Assembly: GCF_027887165.1 (NCBI RefSeq)
Contig: NC_077227.1
Span: forward strand, 536,584,293-536,648,292
Reading direction: 5' to 3'
DNA: 64,000 nt
Source: Monodelphis domestica
Taxonomy: Eukaryota; Chordata; Mammalia; Didelphimorphia; Didelphidae
Positions 38,085 through 49,414 of the stretch are shown one piece after another (position 1 is the stretch's first letter; each line of letters opens with the position of its first letter). The notes below the pieces were generated by a model. That model was not told where the DNA came from. It saw only the letters and a list, made by a program, of their open reading frames with translations, and ran no database searches. The translations under genes were made by a program, and so were the position numbers.

Positions 38085-38245
38085 CTAGAGAGTTCAAAGA
38101 ATCATAACTTAACATGGAAGGGACCTCAGAGACCATCTGATCTGACCTCCTCCCTTTATACATGAAGGTAAGGCTTAGGAAGGTTTAGGTTACATAGTTG
38201 CTTAGTGGTGGAGCTGAGATTAAAATCCTAGGTCTCCTGAATCTC
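38085..38245 (+). repeat. MIR/THER-like relic
   Basis: GGAAGGGACCTCAGAGACCA, GGTGGAGCTGAGATT and ATCCTAGGTCTCCTG in order. Confidence 0.7.
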
Positions 38246-38249
38246 ATTC

Positions 38250-38944
38250 CATTTAATTCAATTTCAATTAACCACCACCAACAAAATATTGATCAAGTGC
38301 CTGTTGAAACAAGGGACTGTGCTCAGAACATAAAGATTCAAAATAGCATAATCCTTGCTCTCAAAAATTTTATAATACAGTGTCTGCCTTGGTGCATAGA
38401 AGTGACATATATGTAATATATTATTATTTATTATATTTATATATATAATTATATATATGTCAATAACATATATAATATATATAATAAATAAGACAAGTGG
38501 TCTTTTTTGTGCCTTAGGAAGATATTTTTTTGGTAGCAGTGTGAGGATGTCTTGAAGAGGAGAGAGGACAGAGACAGGGACACCAGGAATAAGAAGTCCA
38601 TTACAAGGATCCAGGAAGAAGAGATGAAGATCTAAACTCAATTGGAAGTCATAGAAGCAAAGTTGAAAGGGGAGGATACAAGAGATATTAGGGAGGTAGA
38701 ATCAATAGGATTTGTCATTTGATTGGATATGGAGAATAGGGTGAGTGTCATGGAAGAGTCAGTGACCTCATACTTTCTCCAATGATTCTTGTTCCTCTAG
38801 CTCTGAATAGGGTCATCTGAAGACTGATGATGTCCATAACCAGCTTTTTGTTGTTGATGGAATATTCTACTCTTAACTGAGGAATGCACTATTTTTGTGT
38901 CTACATATTTGAGAAAGTATAGAAGATGCTCTCCAAAAGCAAGC

Positions 38945-39002
<58 letters not shown>

Positions 39003-40690
39003 CACTTGGTTCTCTGAAAATTCAAATTCTTTTGGGGACTTTCTTATGTTCAATTTAGCACTTTATTATATCCTTGTAGTTTTATATAATTGTGTAAAAG
39101 TACATGTAAAAAACTAAGAATCAGAGACAGAATGTGAAAAAGAAACAGTTTTGTCTCCTCAAAGAGACTGTACATTTAAGAGATAGTATAGTAGGTAATT
39201 ATGGATGTCCAAGTTAGAATCCCAGTTCTGAAGCTTACTTGCCATGTCACTGTTAGAAATTAGTTAAAAAAAAACCAACCCAAATACAAAGCTTCTTTTA
39301 CTACTTACCTACCTCTCCAGTTTGTCATCAAGAAAATGCTTTGTAAAAAAATGTTCATGGCAAAACAGTGGTAAAGGAAAGACAGGAAACAAAATAGGTG
39401 CCCATTGATGGAGGAATAGCTGACTGTGAATGTGATACATCAGTGTAACACAATATTATTGCACCCCAAGAAACAAGAAATGTGAAGAATTCAGGGAAGG
39501 GGGGCGGGGTTTGTATGAAGTGATGACAGAATGAATGAAGAAAGGAAAACTGAAAGACTATGACTACAATAATGTAAATGATAATGACAGCAAGAAGCGC
39601 CAAACTGGGGAAACTGTAATGATCTATCTTCTATCTGGAGCCCGTATAATAAGAAACATACCTTCCCCTTTTCAGTAGACAGGTGAGAATACTGTTGGAC
39701 TTGAATTGTTGCTGTGTTGATTTTGCTTGAACATTTTGTTTTGGTTTTACCAGGAACGGTTCGTCACAAATAGTATGACAGAAGCAGTAGGGCTTGAGAC
39801 ACTTCAGTTCTTCCTCGTTCTGGGGCCAGCTGTGTGCTATACCAGGAATTCACTGAACAGGATCCTTATCTTAGACATGTACTTCATAGATTCATGGATA
39901 TTAAGTCTGAAAGAGACCTCGGGAAGAATTAGGGTTCCAAAGAAACAATTCTTGCCTTCTGTTGGGGAAGACAATGTAAATTCCCTGTGGGCAGGGACGA
40001 AACTTTAATCTTTGCATTCTCAGTGCCTACTAGTTTCCAGATGCCACGATGGTAGTCGCTTAATAAATGATGATTGATTCAGAGAACATTTGAAGATAAA
40101 GGGAAGTGGCAAGAGCACTAGACAAGTGAATTCAAGTCCAGTTTCAAGGATACAAACTGGCTCTCTGACTACATCCCTCAGGTGCCTGTTTCTTCATCTC
40201 TAAAACAGTTCAGATTTACAAAGCGCTTACTATGTGCCAGGCACTGTGCCATTATTACAATTATTCTTTCATTTGATACTCAAGCAGGTAAGTGAACCAT
40301 ATGGCTTCTAAAGTCCTTTTCATTTTACTGATCTAGGAAACAGAAGCTCCAGGATTGAAAAGGACCTGAGCATCAAAAATAAACTAAAAAACCTATTCAT
40401 TTTACTAATTTACTTCAGTCCTTTCAAAGATCTTTTGGTAACTTTCACCAAAGGATTTCAAAGCACAGTCCATAGCTAATGAGCTTTCAAGAGAATAGCC
40501 CTCCTTCCTAAAAATGGAAAACTAGATCAAAAGTCTGCCCCTGGGGGCACACGCATTCCCGACTGGCTAGGGAAGGCTCTAAGCGCATGTGAGAGCTTTA
40601 TCTGACCTGCAGTGAGACCCAAAGAAGGATACTGGAGAGTACAGAAAGTTCCTTTTTTCGCCACTTCGGTTAGCATAAAGGACTTTTGAT
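38250..40690. other. Gene-free stretch upstream of ODC1
   Basis: AT repeats at 38405-38490, the CA run, an L2 3' relic at 39965-40080 (GTGGGCAGGGACGAAAC, TTAATAAATGATGATTG) and a MIR/L2 relic at 40205-40330 (TTTACAAAGCGCTTACTATG). No exon seen. Confidence 0.6.
38946..39001. repeat. (CA)n microsatellite
   Basis: About 28 perfect CA units. Confidence 0.97.
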
Positions 40691-41019
40691 TTGGAATAAA
40701 TACAAATCATGTTTTGCTAGCGGGTCAAGGAAAGGTGGAAAAATGCTCAGGAAACAATGTGCATTTATTTAAGACTGATTTTCACAAAGGACTACGGACC
40801 CCACTGCAAGGCTGCAAGAATTCTTCCCAGTGTCTGAGTCCACAAAGGCTCGTAAGCCCTAAGAAAAAGCGACTCGGTCTGCAGAAGCGGGATTCAGGAA
40901 ACCCCCAGGCGCGCGAGGAGGTGTGTTTAAGTGTTGGCGCGCGCTCCCGCCGGCTCAGGGAAGGGGAGTCCGCGAGCTTGCCGGAGGGCTTGCACTGCTT
41001 AAGCTTGGGCGTGGAAGGA

Positions 41020-41280
41020 GGGGGGCGGGAGGGGGAAGCGGGTGACGGCGCGAGCCGGGCGCGCGGGCGGGCGGGGCGTGCACACGCGGGGCGGTATTCG
41101 AACACGCTGACGTTTAACCGCCCGCCTCCCTCCTCTTTTTTCCATCCCTTTCTCCTATTGGGCGCTGCTCCTGCCTCCGCCTCCTCCCGGACGGAACCGA
41201 TCGGGGCTGGTTTGAGCTGGTGCGTCTCCATGACGACGCCGCCGGCGCTATAAGTAGCGGCGCCGCGGAGCCGTCGGGCT
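41020..41280 (+). promoter_or_regulatory. ODC1: ODC1 core promoter: GC boxes, CRE-like sites, inverted CCAAT, TATA
   Basis: A TATA box (TATAAGTAG) lies at 41249-41257 in very GC-rich DNA. Upstream are GC boxes near 41020-41030, 41065-41080 and 41086-41095, a CRE-like TGACGTTT at 41108-41115, an inverted CCAAT (ATTGG) near 41157-41161 and a second TGACG at 41231-41235. Mammalian ODC1 promoters are known to be TATA-containing and to respond to cAMP and Sp1-type factors, which fits this arrangement. Factor binding is inferred from motifs only. Confidence 0.85.
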
Positions 41281-41490
41281 TTGTCAGACCCCTTCAGCCT
41301 CCGCCGCCGGTAGCTCCTCTGCCACCAGCTCTTGTGCCACCTCGGGCCAGCGGCTCGGCGCGGCTCCTCCAGCTGGGCAGGAGGCGGCTGAACGGGGGCG
41401 GAGGTTGGGGGGAAAGGCGTCGTAGCGGTCGAATTCCGTCCATCTTGAGCATCTCCATGGGGTCTGCCCACTCCGTCCATGTCCTTTAAG
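41280..41490 (+). other. ODC1: ODC1 exon 1 (5' UTR)
   Basis: This noncoding leader exon starts about 30 bp after the TATA box and ends at AAG|GTGAGG. It is GC-rich and should be highly structured; mammalian ODC leaders are known to restrain translation this way. It holds two ATGs near its 3' end, described separately. The 5' boundary is inferred; the donor is a strong consensus. Confidence 0.75.
41457..41489 (+). other. Upstream ORF 1 in the ODC1 leader, 10 codons
   Basis: ATG at 41457 opens MGSAHSVHVL and stops at 41487-41489, one base before the exon 1 donor. G at +4 is favourable and C at -3 is not. I recall that mammalian ODC mRNAs carry a short upstream ORF affecting translation; the equivalent role here is inferred. 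Confidence 0.6.
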
Positions 41491-41564
41491 GTGAGGGGGT
41501 GGGGAAGCGCAGCCCAGTCTCTGGCACCACGACCAACCGGCGGCCTGTGACGGGTCGGAGCGGC

Positions 41565-41613
41565 CACGTGTCCCTGTGGAGCCGGTGCCGGCCTCTGGCC
41601 GAGGAGGGACGTG
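41565..41613. promoter_or_regulatory. Intron 1 E-box pair (MYC/MAX-type), second one imperfect
   Basis: A perfect CACGTG lies at 41565-41570, and GACGTG at 41608-41613, 43 bp further on. Placental ODC1 is a classical MYC target through two CACGTG E-boxes in intron 1. The position just after exon 1 matches. Reading GACGTG as a decayed second site is inference. Confidence 0.65.
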
Positions 41614-42199
41614 GCCGACTCTGGGCCTTGGGAGATTGGCCGATGAACGAGGCCGGGTGGGGACCCTACACCGCCTTCCCGTGGGGCGGGTGGGCGAGAC
41701 CACCCCGGATGCGGGGCGGGGGGGGGGTGATGCGGAGGAGGAAGCGGTGGTCGAGACCACCTTGATATAGGGGGGAAGTCGGCAGGCAGGAGTGAGTTGG
41801 AGTGAGGCACTTACGGTTAGGTGTGGGGGTGAGTGACGGGGAGGGGGTGCCCCTGGACTCTGTCCTGCCACGGTTTCGGGCCCAGCTGGTGCCGCAGGTA
41901 ACGGGCGCTTTTGGGGTTTGATGGTTCTTCCCGGAGGCGCTTCCTTTCTCTACGCCAGGCCCCACGCGGCTTGCGGAGAAGGAGGGAGGGCAAGAACTGC
42001 AGCTGTCCTTTCACTTCTTCTTTCACCCTGGGGAAGTTGCAGGGGGCGGGTGACAAAACTAGACTCTATGAGTCTACCCCAGTTTGAATTCGCGGGTGGT
42101 GCGTTGGCCCGGGACTCCAGGAGACCGGAACTCGGCCACTGTACTTGCCGTGTGACCTTCCACCTGGGGCCCGTCACGCCACTCTCTCCCAGCCCAGAC

Positions 42200-44380
42200 T
42201 GTAACTAGGAGCAAAAATCAATCCATTGACGTAGTCCAAACTTGTCCTCGTTTGCGAAGACCGTGGGGGTAGGGGACCCTTAATTTAAAAGACCTTTTTA
42301 AACTCCTAGTTTCTAGGACCTCTTGAGCTTAAAAGGTGTGTGACCTTGGGCAAGTCGTTTCATCTCTTCTGTTAGAGAAAAAGTAGTTGATTCGACTTAA
42401 TTTTAGTGGGACCTAGTCCCACTAACATACTGTGATCTGTTGTCATTACTTATCCGAAAAAGGCTGATAAATATATCGATTTATGTGGTTGGTAATTGTG
42501 AATAAAGTGCTTGTAAGCTATCTTATAATGAATGTAAACTGTTATAGTAAATAATTTGTTTTTCAGCTAACCTTACCGACAGGTGGCCCTTTCCCCCCCA
42601 ATAATAGCTTGATAAAAACATTCTCCTTATTTTTCGGGGGAGGGGAGTAGTGGTGAGAGTAGTTGGAGGAAAGTTATTTAGAAGAGTACTTTATCTGATT
42701 CAGAAACTTGTGGGAGTTGGCTCTTTTCTTATCTAGGTTATCATGCCGAAATGGCCTTGTAGTATCTTTGATAAACATTGAGCTAAAATAATCTTAGCTC
42801 CTTTAGTTGGTGTTGCCTAAAGTATTTTTAGTTGGTAAAAATATTCATTCTAATAGAAAGCCTATAAAGATTTAGAAAAAGATCTTTAGACCCCAGTGAG
42901 TATGGAATTTTAAGTCGTGAAAAAGACCTGAAAGATGTATGTATTCTGGCTGGCAAAACTGGTTCTAGTAATGGACCTCCACTGACAAAACTCAAAGCTG
43001 ACCGCTGCTTTTAAAGCCAGACTTACTTGTACTTAAAAAAAAAAATGAAGTTAGTTCTCTTACCCTTCCTCTGAGCTTGCCTCCAGCGACTGGAAACAAA
43101 ATGCAAAACTTTTCAAGAGTCCACCACAAAAGGTGTTAAATTTCAAGTAATTTGGTTTTGAGACTAAATATGGGTCTGCTGATCTCAAAATGCAAATTAA
43201 ATATAGTTGGATTCAGAACTGGATCAAGAGGAAGAGGGAACATATCTCTAATTTCATTGATATAGGGAACTTCTGAAAGTGAAGGGACCTCTCATAAATG
43301 GGGGAGGGATTAGTTAATATTTCAATCAGCCAGCTCCTTTTATAACTGTTGCTGTTTGGAAATAGTAAGAACATTTGTCTATTGAAGATACTTTATAACC
43401 TAGTCTGAAAAAACAACCCTAAATGGTTTTTAAAACTACAGAATGCATTTTTTTGGTGATGCCAAATAGATTAGAATAAAGAGTACTTTATATATAGCAC
43501 ACAATCTTCCATATCTTTTATTAAGGTCTTGCAAACAAAAACTCAAAGACTCTAGAATATTTTCAAATTGAATTTGAAGCTTACCTAAAACATGCTTATA
43601 AAGAAGCACCAATCTGCCCCAAGATTTAGGTTTAAAAACCTTGTCTTTGCCCATTGATAAATTGTTTCTATGTAAACAAAAATGAGTTTTACTTATTAGT
43701 TTACTTTTGAACAAGTTTTGAAGTTGGCAAGACTGGAAGAGAAGACTCCTTTAAATATTTTAAAATAGTTGATGGGATTGTAAATTCACTTTTCATTTAT
43801 TAAATACTCATTATCCACTTTTGACTGCAAAGTGGAGTCCATAAATAGATGAGTCTAGCAAATATTATCTTAACTGCTCTGTTGGGTTTTGGTGACAGAA
43901 TCTTGAGACTTAAGTTTTTTAGAAAGATTGTTGAAGGAAATGGTATATTGACTACCAACTTCTAACTCTGACCAACATTAAAGAATAAAGATTACTTCAG
44001 TATATTGTGATTGCAGACACAATCCCCAAAATACATGTCCAGCTAAGGAAACAATATTGAAACAAAATTTTTAAAGCTAATTTGATTCTAACTTTAATAA
44101 CAAACCTACCCTGAAAATTCATACTACATGTAATTAGAGATAGATGTTTGAGGCATTTCAATAAGAAATATTCTGTATATCTGACTAATTTTCACAATCT
44201 CATGCGATTTCATTTTGTCTTTGGCAGTTGCTGAAGCACCATTTTTAAACTTGAACACTGAATTGGGTATTAGATGAGGGCAATTTGGTACAGTTGGTTG
44301 CAACAATCATCAAAAAAAACATTTTGCATACAAGCTTCTATGAAAGCTTTCATAAACTTGATGTTGAATTATAATTCTCC
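42200..44380. other. ODC1 intron 1, remainder
   Basis: This is AT-rich intron sequence. A SINE-type scrap (GTGACCTTGGGCAAGTCGTT) lies at 42340-42362. I see no exon or RNA gene here. Confidence 0.6.
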
Positions 44381-44384
44381 ATCT

Positions 44385-44600
44385 CCTAGGTGTGTTTTGA
44401 AGAATAAGTGCATATGTCTCAGATGTCGTAAAAGAGCACTGGGGAACCAAGAAAATCTGTTTGAAACCTAGCTTTGTCCCTGATAATTTCCTATGTATAG
44501 GAACTTGGGCAAAGTTCTTTAAATTTTCTTTACCTTACTTTATTGAATTGTAAAATGAAGAGGACTTAGATGACCCTAAATTAGTGACTCCCAATTGTAG
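44385..44600 (+). repeat. MIR-like relic in ODC1 intron 1
   Basis: GAGCACTGGGGAACC, GGAACTTGGGCAAAGTTCTT and TGTAAAATGAAGAGG occur in MIR order. It is diverged and has no sharp ends. Confidence 0.6.
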
Positions 44601-44730
44601 TACTGACTTTCTGGAAAAGCTACTAATTGGTCATGAGTGATGATTAAATAGTCTTCTTAAAATTTTTTTGTTTTTGGGGGGTGATTTATATACAATTTTT
44701 TGAATTGTAAATTTTATGTCTTTTTATCAG

Positions 44731-44867
44731 AACCTTTCCAGTGCAACAGCTACACCAAAGGCACAATCAAAGCCTTGTATTTAACAGGATTTTCTCTTTC
44801 TGGAAAACCATCTTCGGTGTAAAGCTGGAAATAGCTTGCCTTTAAATTCCATCTCTTAATTTTCCCT
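44731..44867 (+). other. ODC1: ODC1 exon 2 (5' UTR)
   Basis: The exon is bounded by TTTTTATCAG and GTAAGTAAAC. Its 3' half (AAGCTGGAAAT, then AATTCCATCTCTTA) resembles the placental ODC1 leader as I remember it, which supports the exon call. It contains no ATG of its own. Confidence 0.85.
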
Positions 44868-45082
44868 GTAAGTAAACTTGTTTACTATGTTTTTATCTTA
44901 AGATTTTTTTAACATGCTGTTTCTGCATCTAAACTTCCTTATGGCTTGTGTGAGCCCTGCCCCCACACCAAACTTGGACAATCCAAACATGCTTTCAAGG
45001 CTTAGCTTTGATGTCATCTTCAAGCAACTGAAATGTATGCTCACCGCCTTAAATCCTTTTAATTTACTTAGCTGTTGTTATA

Positions 45083-45345
45083 AGCAGCTGGGTAGTTCAG
45101 TAGTGAGAGTATTATTAGACTTAATACTCTAGCAGAAAGACCTGAATTCAAATTCTGCCTTACCTTTGTAAGCTGTATGATCTCATCAAGTTCCCCTAAC
45201 CTTTCCGCCTGTTTTTTTTATCTTTAAAATGGGGTTGGGTGGAATAGCACCTATATCACAGATTTGTTATGAGGAACAGTTGAAATAACATACATAAAAT
45301 ATCTCACAAAACCTTTATTAAAACACTGTAAATGTTATCATAGTT
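45083..45345 (+). repeat. SINE in ODC1 intron 2
   Basis: The head AGCAGCTGGGTAGTTCAGTA, a GAATTCAAATTCTGCC B-box-like stretch and a GAAATAACA body mark an old, diverged marsupial SINE. Confidence 0.7.
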
Positions 45346-45534
45346 GTATCATCTATATTATGAACAGCTAGTTTTTTTAAGTATCCCTGATTTTTTATAT
45401 TATAATTATTAATGTTTATTCAAATTCAATTTTTAAAGTTTTTAGTTTTTTGGTTTTCAGACTTGCTCAGAACAATTTTTTGCTTTCATTTTGATACTGT
45501 AGTTTGTTGCACTTTAGAGGAACATCAAGAAACC

Positions 45535-48500
45535 ATGAACAGCTTTAGCAATGATGAATTTGACTTCAATTTCCTTGATGAAGGCTTTACTGCTAAGGAT
45601 ATTTTGGACCAGAAAATTAATGAAGTTTCTTCTTCTGTAAGTATATTAGCTAAGCATATATTGTTTTAAGTGTCTCCTATATCTTGTTAACACAAGTATC
45701 TGGAGTCGAAAAGGAACCCAGACAAAGCCTAAAGGAAACTCTGTCAATGGGTCATAAAGAACATCTATTAAAATCTTGTCCCTTTCTCCAGTCTGAGATC
45801 ACTGGGTGAGGGGAAAATTAGATGGCTGAAGAAAGGGTGGCCATAATAATTTTTGGTGATCTATTAAGATGTTTACACATTTTAGATAATCTCTGTACTA
45901 ACTTATTTCAGGATGATAAAGATGCCTTCTATGTTGCTGACCTCGGTGACATCCTAAAGAAACATCTGAGATGGTACAAAGCTCTTCCTCGAGTAACTCC
46001 TTTTTATGCTGTTAAATGTAATGACAGCAGAGCTATATTGAAGACACTTGCTGCAGTAGGAGCAGGATTTGATTGTGCTAGCAAGGTAAGCTTTTTTTCC
46101 AAATATGAGGAAAGTGCTTAAATCAACATTTATTCAAAGACAAATCAAAAGTTTTAGAGGAAAAGACTGATTGAAGGCTTAAGTAACTTGGTATTTTCTT
46201 GTTTTTGTTCTTTCCATTTTTCTCAATTGCTGCTTTTCTTCCCCCTTTCTCAGACTGAAATACAATTAGTACAGAGTCTTGGGGTGCCACCAGAGAGGAT
46301 AATCTATGCAAATCCATGCAAACAAGTGTCACAAATTAAGTATGCTGCCAACAATGGAGTACAAATGATGACTTTTGATAGTGAAGTAGAGTTAATGAAA
46401 GTTGCCAGAGCTCATCCAAAGGCAAAGTAAGTAGTTACTATATTTCAATATTTTGGGTTGAGATCATCCCAGACTCCATGTTCACTGTTACAGTTTACAT
46501 TTTTATTTAGTAGATGTTCATTAATAGGGGGCAGCTGGGTGGCTCAATGGATTGAGAACCAGGCCTAGAGACAGGAGATCCTGTGTTCAAATATGGCCTC
46601 AGATACTTCCTGTCTGTGTGACCCTGGGCAAGTCACTTAACCCCCATTCCCTAGCCCTTACCACTCTTTTGCAAATTTTTTATTTTTGCAACATAGGGTA
46701 AAGCCATCTTAGTTTACTTAAATATGTGACAAGATGGGATTTTAAAAATGATACTTAGAAAAATTTAGTTTTTTTTTCACTTGAGCTAAATTTGACTGCT
46801 TCTTTCTTTGCATCCACTAGGCTTGTTTTAAGGATTGCCACTGATGACTCCAAAGCTGTCTGTCGTCTAAGTGTTAAATTTGGTGCCACTCTCAAAACTA
46901 GTAGGCTACTCCTTGAGCGGGCAAAGGAACTGAATATTGATGTTATTGGAGTCAGGTAAGCCCATCATGTTGGTGAAATTTGTAGGAAGATACCAAATTT
47001 CCATAAGTCATATTTTGTCAGAAATAATTGAATAAATTTCTCTTTTTAGTTTCCATGTGGGAAGTGGTTGTACTGATCCAGAAACATTTGTCCAAGCAGT
47101 CTCTGATGCTCGATGTGTCTTTGACATGGGGGTAAGTTACAGGGCTTATAAGGGTATTAAAAAACTCACCCATTATAGCCATTTTGCAATAGAATTATTA
47201 CAAATATTATAATAATAACTACTTAGTTGCCCTAGCTTATTGAATAAATTTTTAATATAGTAACATTTTTAAAAATAAGTATTGACTTCTTTGGATTTGT
47301 TAAAATTCTGTGGTTGGCATACATACTCTTTGTTGTCTGACAGTTTAATTTTTCTTGACCCCATAGGCAGAGTTTGGTTTCAACATGTATCTTCTTGATA
47401 TTGGTGGTGGCTTTCCTGGTTCTGAAGATGTAAAGCTTAAATTTGAAGAGGTACTTAATTTCCTATGTTTTAAAAAACATTTCAAAGTTCCTTGGAAATT
47501 AAAATTCATAAATCTGTGAAAGAATTTTCAGATTTTGCCTGTCCATTTTTATACTTATGTGATCTTAAGAGTAAACATTTCTAGAATTTCATTTTTGCTT
47601 AATTCTGTTTCTATATTTTTTGTAACTTAGCTTTCCAAATGTATGATTGATTGTATGAAAATTTGTAACCAAAATATTTCTAGTACTTTGTATAAAAATC
47701 TGGTTAGGATTAATTTTTAAGGTTTTAAAATTTTATTAAAGGAACAGAAGATTCTGATATATAGCAGTCTAGAGTGCTGAAGTAAAATAAAAAAGAACTC
47801 ATTGGTATTCTTGATCCCTCCCCTTTTTAAGATGGAGATGAGATATATTATTGATATACCACTATGAGGGCTTGAATTTAAACTTTTAAAAATCCTTACT
47901 TTCTGTCTTAGCATCAGTTCTAAGGCAGAAGAATGGTGAGGGCTAAGCAATTTGTGGTTGAGTGACTTGCCCAGGCTAACACAGCTGGGTAGAATCTGAG
48001 GCCAAATTTGAATCCAGTCCAGTTCTCTATCCATTATGCTACCCTAGCTGCCTCTAGAACTTTAAAAAAATGTCTTTTTTGTTGTTGTTTCACAAACACT
48101 TAACATTTTTAAAAATCCTGTGAATTATAAGAATGTCTGGAAGAATCAAATAGGTTTGGAAACAAGACTGCATGTATATATATTATGTATAGTGGAGTTT
48201 AGTATTTGTGTTAATTGGTAGTGACCCCAGTTTTGACATGCCATGGACAGTCAGGTTAAAAAAAACACCAATAAATGCTGCTTCCTGATTTTCCTTTAAT
48301 AATTAGTGGTTTATTCTCTAACTCAGATCTCAAGTGTAATCAATCCAGCATTGGACAAGTATTTTCCTCCTGACTCTGGAGTGCGAATCATAGCTGAACC
48401 TGGCAGATACTATGTTGCATCAGCTTTCACGCTTGCAGTTAACATCATTGCCAAAAAACTTGTATTAAAAGAACAGACAGGCTCTGATGGTATGTAGCAG

Positions 48501-49414
48501 TCTAGAGTAATGAAATCAAATTTATTTTTCTTGTGCAAAGAACTCATTGGTATTCTCCCCTCCCTTTTTGTAGATGAAGATGAGGCAAATGACCAGACCT
48601 TTATGTACTATGTAAATGATGGAGTATATGGATCATTTAATTGTATCCTATTTGATCATGCACATGTTAAACCTCTTCTACAGAAGGTAAGAAAAATCCC
48701 TTTAAGAAACGAGACAAGTGAAGGACTTGGTGAAGTGTATTATAATTTACTTGTATAACACATTTATTTCAGCGGCCCAAACCAGATGAGAAGTATTACT
48801 CTTCTAGCATATGGGGACCAACATGTGATGGCCTCGATCGAATTGTCGAACGCTGTGATTTACCAGAAATGCATGTGGGAGATTGGATGCTGTTTGAAAA
48901 CATGGGCGCTTATACTGTTGCTGCTGCTTCTACTTTCAATGGATTCCAGAGACCCACTATCTATTATGTGATGTCTGGGCCAGCATGGTTAGTTTTCAAG
49001 TTGATTTTACTCCAGAATTAATAGTATAATTGGCCATATAGTCATATAAAATGGTGGAGTAGACACAGAGACACCTTTCAGGAGTTGTATTCAAATAAAT
49101 TCACAAGTGCTCTTCTTGGAAAGATCTGGTGTATTAAAGCAATGACTGCATTAAGAGATTGATTTACATTGCTAATGCTTTTGTCAATAATGGGGGACTT
49201 TATAGGGCCATATTAGCAATGAGACCTACCTGGTACGGTTTTTTAATGTGCTGCTTCTGTGTCTCTCAGGCAATGCATGCAACAAATCAAGAACCAAGGC
49301 TTTCCAGCAGAAGTAGAGGATCAGGATATCAACACTTTGCCATTGTCTTGTGCTTGGGAAAGTGGAATGGAACATCACTCAACAACTTGTACTTCAGCTA
49401 GTGTTAATGTATAG
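45535..49414 (+). CDS. ODC1: Ornithine decarboxylase, complete, ten coding exons
   Basis: The enzyme decarboxylates L-ornithine to putrescine, the first and rate-limiting step of polyamine synthesis, and acts in the cytosol as a PLP-dependent homodimer. Coding segments are 45535-45636, 45912-46085, 46254-46426, 46821-46955, 47050-47131, 47367-47450, 48327-48489, 48574-48686, 48773-48987 and 49270-49414. They join in phase to 461 residues, equal to human ODC. Visible residues include PLP lysine K69 (FYAVKCND), H197 and S200 (FHVGSG), the phosphate-binding glycines 235-237 (DIGGGFPG), E274 and R277 (EPGRYY), Y323, D332, catalytic C360 with D361 (WGPTCDG) and Y389. The partner pairs K169/D364 and D134/K294 are kept. 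The antizyme-binding stretch, about 117-140, is nearly identical to placental ODC. C441 and the final NV of the degradation tail are retained. The start lies in exon 3 in the expected context. The splice sites are consensus or near it; the donors of the exons ending at 47450 (GTACTT) and 48987 (GTTAGT) are weak. Confidence 0.97.
46526..46676 (+). repeat. WSINE-like tRNA-derived SINE in ODC1 intron 5
   Basis: It begins GGGGCAGCTGGGTGGCTCA, with a tRNA-like B-box region (GTTCAAAT) and the marsupial SINE body TGTGACCCTGGGCAAGTCAC. The tail is cut after TTACCACTCTT. Confidence 0.88.
47878..48057 (-). repeat. WSINE-like SINE in ODC1 intron 8, antisense
   Basis: On the reverse strand it reads from the GCAGCTAGGGTAGC head through CCTGGGCAAGTCACTCAAC to the GGTAAGGATTTTT-type tail. 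It lies opposite to the gene. Confidence 0.82.

Larger units (their letters stand above)
40900..42200. other. CpG island over ODC1 promoter, exon 1 and start of intron 1
   Basis: GC content and CpG frequency rise sharply here compared with AT-rich flanks. The island covers the promoter, the first exon and about 700 bp of intron 1. Long open frames on both strands in this stretch, such as - strand 40782-41810, follow from the scarcity of AT-rich stop codons and are not genes. Such an island is expected for a broadly expressed growth-related gene. Confidence 0.85.
41479..44784 (+). other. Upstream ORF 2, spanning the exon 1-exon 2 junction, 21 codons
   Basis: A second ATG at 41479-41481, in another frame, reads MSFK to the end of exon 1. 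It continues in exon 2 from 44731 through NLSSATATPK and stops at 44782-44784, giving 21 residues. It exists only in the spliced leader and overlaps the end of upstream ORF 1. The ATG context is poor. Whether it is translated is unknown. Confidence 0.45.

Noticed and set aside
40714-41253. 179-residue + strand open frame upstream of the ODC1 TATA box
   Set aside because: Same CpG-island effect; it precedes the core promoter and has no splice or protein support.
40782-41810. 342-residue open frame on the - strand across the ODC1 promoter
   Set aside because: It lies in the CpG island, is Pro/Arg/Ser-rich, overlaps the promoter and exon 1 antisense, and resembles no protein. GC-rich DNA has few stop codons.
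44868-49269. H/ACA snoRNA (SNORA80-type) in an ODC1 intron
   Set aside because: Placental ODC1 hosts one, as I recall. I looked in each intron for hinge and ACA boxes flanked by hairpins and found no convincing candidate; a covariance search would decide it.
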